NCBI GenBank assembly: GCA_947496465.1
Contig: CANMCX010000003.1
Coordinates: 444,616-508,615, forward strand
From: Marinifilum_A sediminis
Lineage (GTDB): Bacteria; Bacteroidota; Bacteroidia; Bacteroidales; Marinifilaceae
Reading direction: 5' to 3'
Length of the DNA stretch: 64,000 nucleotides
Positions 60,753-64,000 of the stretch are shown here, one piece after another. The translations under genes were made by a program, and so were the position numbers. The notes below the pieces were generated by a model. That model had not been told where the DNA came from. It searched no databases and saw nothing but the letters and a program-made list of their open reading frames with translations. Position 1 is the stretch's first letter; the number at the start of each line of letters is the position of its first letter.

Positions 60753-63700
60753 ATGGATAAACTTCTACGGCTGTTTTGTTTTACGCTGTTTTTTACATTT
60801 GGTTGTAATTTGGGATATGCTCAGATTGTTCGACCTGTAAATGATACAACAATTTGTGCAGGTGAGTCTGTGATTCTTGAAGCAAAGCCAGGATCATATA
60901 TGTACAATTGGAGTACAGGTGATTTATCAAAAACAATAACTGTTTCACCGCTTGTTACAACTTCGTATAACCTACGTGTATTTATTCCTGATACTGGAAC
61001 AGAACTGATCACTAATGGTGATTTTGATTTGGGTAATATGGGGTTTTATAGTGAATACGTTTATTGTCCAGATGCAGGCGTTTCTTCTTCTAATCATTCG
61101 CATTATGCTTCGCTTTGGCAAGAAGGAAGATATGCTGTAGATGATAATCCTAATGAATATCATGCGAATTTTTCAGCTTGTGGAGGTCATACAGGAAATA
61201 ATCCTGATAATTACCTGATTGTAAATGGAGCACCTGATGAAAATGTTGTGGTTTGGAGTCAAACCATTAACGTAAATCCAAATCAATATTATGCTTTTTC
61301 TACATGGGCTTGTAATGTACACCCTACCAATCCTGCTCGCCTCGAGTTTATGATTGATGGAGTCTTAATGGGAGATTATATTGAACCTAGTTCAGGTTCA
61401 ACTTGTGCATGGGAAGAGTTTTATTCATTGTGGCACTCAGGAACAAAAACATCAATTGTAATCTCCATAGTAAATAAAAATTTGATTCGTAGTGGAAATG
61501 ATTATGCTTTGGATGGTATTTCATTTAATCCTTTGGTTGAAGTTCCGGATACTAGAACGGTAACCGTTGTTGATCCAGCAATTGTAAATGCAGGTCCTGA
61601 TCAAACAATTTGTGGAAATGAAACGGCAATATTGTCGGCAAGTGCATCAAATCATACAGGATTTTTATGGTCTACTTTAGGAGATGGTACATTTTCAGAT
61701 GCATCGAACTTTAATTCTAATTATACACCAGGGGCGAATGATAGATTGAATGGATCTGTTATTTTATTAGCAACTGCTGATTCTAATAATCCATGTGGAC
61801 AGGTAGTTGATGATTTACTATTGACACTAAATCCAGTTCCGTTTATTGACTTTGGAGGAAATCAAGCTTCTTGCGGAGGCGGTGATTATACTTTAGATGC
61901 TGGAAATCCAGGTTCTACTTATTTATGGAGTACTGGTGAAACATCGCAAACTATTGATGTGTCAACAGCAGGAAATTATACTGTTGAAATTACAAATTCG
62001 TTCGGATGTGTTGAATCTGAATCTGTTTATGTGGGGTTTTATCCGGAATTGACAATTGATTTAGGTGCTGATCGTACGGTTTGTACTGGTAATCCGGTTG
62101 TTTTGAATGCTGGCATATCTGGAGGTACTTATTTATGGAGTACAGGAGAAACAACCCAAGAGATAATAGTGTATACGCAAGGTAATTATTCAGTTACCGT
62201 AACCGATTCAAATGGCTGTACAGCAACAGATGATATTAATGTTAATTTAGTTCCTCCTCCAACTGTTGATTTAGGTCCTGATCAGGTTCTGAATGATGGT
62301 GATGTTATTACTTTGGATGCAGGTTCTCAATTTATGTATGTATGGGATGATGGGTCTAGAGGAAGATATTTAAATGTTGATAAACCTGGATTGTATTCGG
62401 TTCGTGTTTACGATATGAATGGATGCTCGGCAATGGATATGGTTAATATTACCAGTGCATCGGGAAATGTGCCTGATGTGACATTGAATGATACAATTAT
62501 ATGTAGAGGGGAATCTGTTGAATTGTATGCTGGAAACGATTTTTTATTCAATTGGGATGTTGATGGTTTATCTTCAAGAGTTGTTGTTGCTCCCGATTCA
62601 ACCGCCACTTACAATCTTCGATTATTTTATATTGATAATACTCTAGAACTTGTCAATAATGGACATTTCACTTTAGGAAATATTGGTTTTCAGAGTGATT
62701 ACTATTATTGCTCGAATCCGTGGGCTCGATCTTGTCGTAACAGGTCAAGTAAATATGGAGTAGATGATTATACGAGAATATTTGGTAATGATAAGAGTAA
62801 TTGTTCCGGAGTAACGGGGAATTCTAATGATAATATGTTGATTGTTGAGGGGGATCAAGTAAATAGTACTGTTTGGGAACAGGATATTAGTGTTGATCCA
62901 GATAGTTATTACGTATTCTCATTAAATATTACCAATCTTAAAGGAAGTAGTTCTGATGATTTTGATTTAGTAATTGATGGTAAAGTGGTGTTGAGTTTTT
63001 CTACAGCTTCACCATGTGATTGGAATGAATACAAAACACTTTTGTATTCTGATTCATCAAATCAATTAAACATACAAATTAACAATACGAATACTACTGG
63101 TGTAGATAATGCATTTGCTCTAGATGCTATTAGTATGTTTAAACTTTCAGAAATTCCTTTAGATGTTACTGTAGAGGTGGTTCAGCATGTTACTGCGGAT
63201 GCAGGAAATGATCTGGTTATTTGCGAATCGGGAACTGCAGGTTTAAATGGTGTTGTAACAAATGCATCATCATACATCTGGAAAAGTTTAGGAGATGGAA
63301 CATTTGACAATTCAGGATTGCTAACTGCAACTTATACTCCTGGCGTTACAGATATTGCGAATGGATTTGTTGATTTAGAATTAAGTGCACAGCCTATAGC
63401 ACCTTGTCTTGTTCCTGATGCAGATACTATGCGAATTGATATTAGTAGTAATCTAGCTATAGATATTGGACCAGATAAAGAAATATGTGATGGGAATTCG
63501 GTTGTCTTAAATGCAAATTATTCTGGTGGCTCATATTTATGGAGTACTGGCGAAACAACTCAATCAATAACTGTTGCTGTTTCAGGAATTTATAATGTTA
63601 TTGTAACAGATATTTATGGATGTTCAGGTTCCGATGAAATGAATCTAATAGTTTATTCAAATCCTGTATTCGATTTGGGTGCAGATCAAGAAACCTGCGA

Positions 63701-64000
63701 AGGTGTTGATGTAATGTTAGATGCGGGTCTGCCAGGATCAACATATTTATGGAGTACGGGAGAAACCTTACAAGCTATCTTAGTGAATACAACAGGAAAC
63801 TATTCCGTTACTTTAACCGATATTAATGGCTGTTCAGCGAATGATGATGTAAATGTAACCGTTCACCCGAATCCAACAGTAGATTTAGGATCCGACCAGG
63901 AAACTTGTAATGGAAATACCATAACATTGGATGCAGGTAATGCAGGATCAAGTTATTTATGGAGTACAGGTGAAACGACTCAAACGATCACAGTATCAAC
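60753..64000 (+). CDS. large secreted repeat protein, WSTGET-type beta-sandwich repeats (3' end outside window)
   Basis: More than 1080 residues are visible and the frame is open at the right edge. A signal peptide (MDKLLRLFCFTLFFTFGCNLGYAQ) starts it, behind AAAGGAG. Five units share a 70-residue repeat with YLWSTGE, spaced exactly 210 bp where tandem (tatttatgg at 61920 and 62130; 63534, 63744 and 63954). Each follows the pattern DLGxDQxxCxGxxVxLDAG...GxYSVTVTDxxGC. Two longer modules (about 61000-61540 and 62640-63150) begin ELITNGDFDLGNMGF / ELVNNGHFTLGNIGF and look like ligand-binding jelly rolls; each is preceded by a DTTICAGES / DTIICRGES unit. Such proteins usually end in a type IX secretion or gliding-type sorting domain, which would be outside the window. 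Adhesion or carbohydrate binding is inferred. Confidence 0.85.
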   Translation, partial: MDKLLRLFCFTLFFTFGCNLGYAQIVRPVNDTTICAGESVILEAKPGSYMYNWSTGDLSKTITVSPLVTTSYNLRVFIPDTGTELITNGDFDLGNMGFYSEYVYCPDAGVSSSNHSHYASLWQEGRYAVDDNPNEYHANFSACGGHTGNNPDNYLIVNGAPDENVVVWSQTINVNPNQYYAFSTWACNVHPTNPARLEFMIDGVLMGDYIEPSSGSTCAWEEFYSLWHSGTKTSIVISIVNKNLIRSGNDYALDGISFNPLVEVPDTRTVTVVDPAIVNAGPDQTICGNETAILSASASNHTGFLWSTLGDGTFSDASNFNSNYTPGANDRLNGSVILLATADSNNPCGQVVDDLLLTLNPVPFIDFGGNQASCGGGDYTLDAGNPGSTYLWSTGETSQTIDVSTAGNYTVEITNSFGCVESESVYVGFYPELTIDLGADRTVCTGNPVVLNAGISGGTYLWSTGETTQEIIVYTQGNYSVTVTDSNGCTATDDINVNLVPPPTVDLGPDQVLNDGDVITLDAGSQFMYVWDDGSRGRYLNVDKPGLYSVRVYDMNGCSAMDMVNITSASGNVPDVTLNDTIICRGESVELYAGNDFLFNWDVDGLSSRVVVAPDSTATYNLRLFYIDNTLELVNNGHFTLGNIGFQSDYYYCSNPWARSCRNRSSKYGVDDYTRIFGNDKSNCSGVTGNSNDNMLIVEGDQVNSTVWEQDISVDPDSYYVFSLNITNLKGSSSDDFDLVIDGKVVLSFSTASPCDWNEYKTLLYSDSSNQLNIQINNTNTTGVDNAFALDAISMFKLSEIPLDVTVEVVQHVTADAGNDLVICESGTAGLNGVVTNASSYIWKSLGDGTFDNSGLLTATYTPGVTDIANGFVDLELSAQPIAPCLVPDADTMRIDISSNLAIDIGPDKEICDGNSVVLNANYSGGSYLWSTGETTQSITVAVSGIYNVIVTDIYGCSGSDEMNLIVYSNPVFDLGADQETCEGVDVMLDAGLPGSTYLWSTGETLQAILVNTTGNYSVTLTDINGCSANDDVNVTVHPNPTVDLGSDQETCNGNTITLDAGNAGSSYLWSTGETTQTITVS

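Noticed and set aside
61900..64000. Regularly spaced DNA repeats that could suggest a CRISPR array
   Set aside because: The 210-bp period is in frame, the repeats differ in third positions, and they encode the YLWSTGE protein motif.

Overview
The window looks like a low-GC chromosome segment from a marine-type Bacteroidota, probably of the Marinilabiliales/Marinifilaceae kind. The order-level guess is an inference from gene content and style. The phylum is supported by -33 TTTG / -7 TAnnTTTG promoters, by mostly weak Shine-Dalgarno sequences, by an outer-membrane beta-barrel receptor with a carboxypeptidase-like N-terminal domain, and by WSTGET-type repeat surface proteins. No insertion sequence, phage or CRISPR array is visible.

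Region 1 (about 0.5-22.2 kb) is a divergently arranged glycosaminoglycan-degradation locus. The minus arm reads GH88 unsaturated glucuronyl hydrolase, chondroitinase-ABC-like PL8 lyase, sulfatase, DUF1961 protein, and ends at a terminator at 479-510. The plus arm reads DUF6250-like protein, PL6 (chondroitinase-B/alginate-lyase fold), heparinase II/III-like lyase, a second PL8 lyase, DUF4861 lipoprotein, and ends at a terminator at 16948-16982. Three more sulfatases follow. Every product carries an export or lipoprotein signal. Inferred division of labour: PL8, PL6 and the Hep II/III-like enzyme cut chondroitin or dermatan sulfate to unsaturated oligosaccharides, the sulfatases desulfate them, and GH88 removes the unsaturated uronate. 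No SusC/SusD pair or dedicated regulator is present. The 603-bp divergent spacer holds two related palindromic sites, and several intercistronic gaps contain long inverted repeats.

Region 2 (22.2-24.4 kb) is non-protein-coding. It holds a tandemly duplicated tRNA-Tyr/Gly/Ser cluster (minus strand), each copy with its own promoter and terminator, next to a palindrome cluster and a possible gene remnant.

Region 3 (24.4-36.6 kb) is housekeeping: a membrane TPR protein, recF, a DUF721/DciA-like gene, ndk, an NrnA-like DHH phosphoesterase, an RsmI-like methylase, a bile-acid-symporter-like transporter, an MBL-fold hydrolase and an MFS transporter. It ends with two consecutive genes that each fuse the large and small subunits of an isopropylmalate-dehydratase/aconitase enzyme, followed by two identical tRNA-Arg genes.

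Region 4 (36.9-46.6 kb) holds an outer-membrane beta-barrel receptor, aquaporin Z, a DUF1287 protein, an RhlE-type RNA helicase with a small DNA-binding-like partner, and a minus-strand sigma factor / membrane anti-sigma-like / envelope protein / S41 protease set.

Region 5 (46.9-64.0 kb) holds a thioester-containing alpha-2-macroglobulin with pbpC, a CNNM-type membrane protein, a hybrid histidine kinase, glutaminase, a beta-carbonic-anhydrase-like protein, a DUF2007 protein, rluF, and the start of a very large secreted repeat protein that runs off the right edge.
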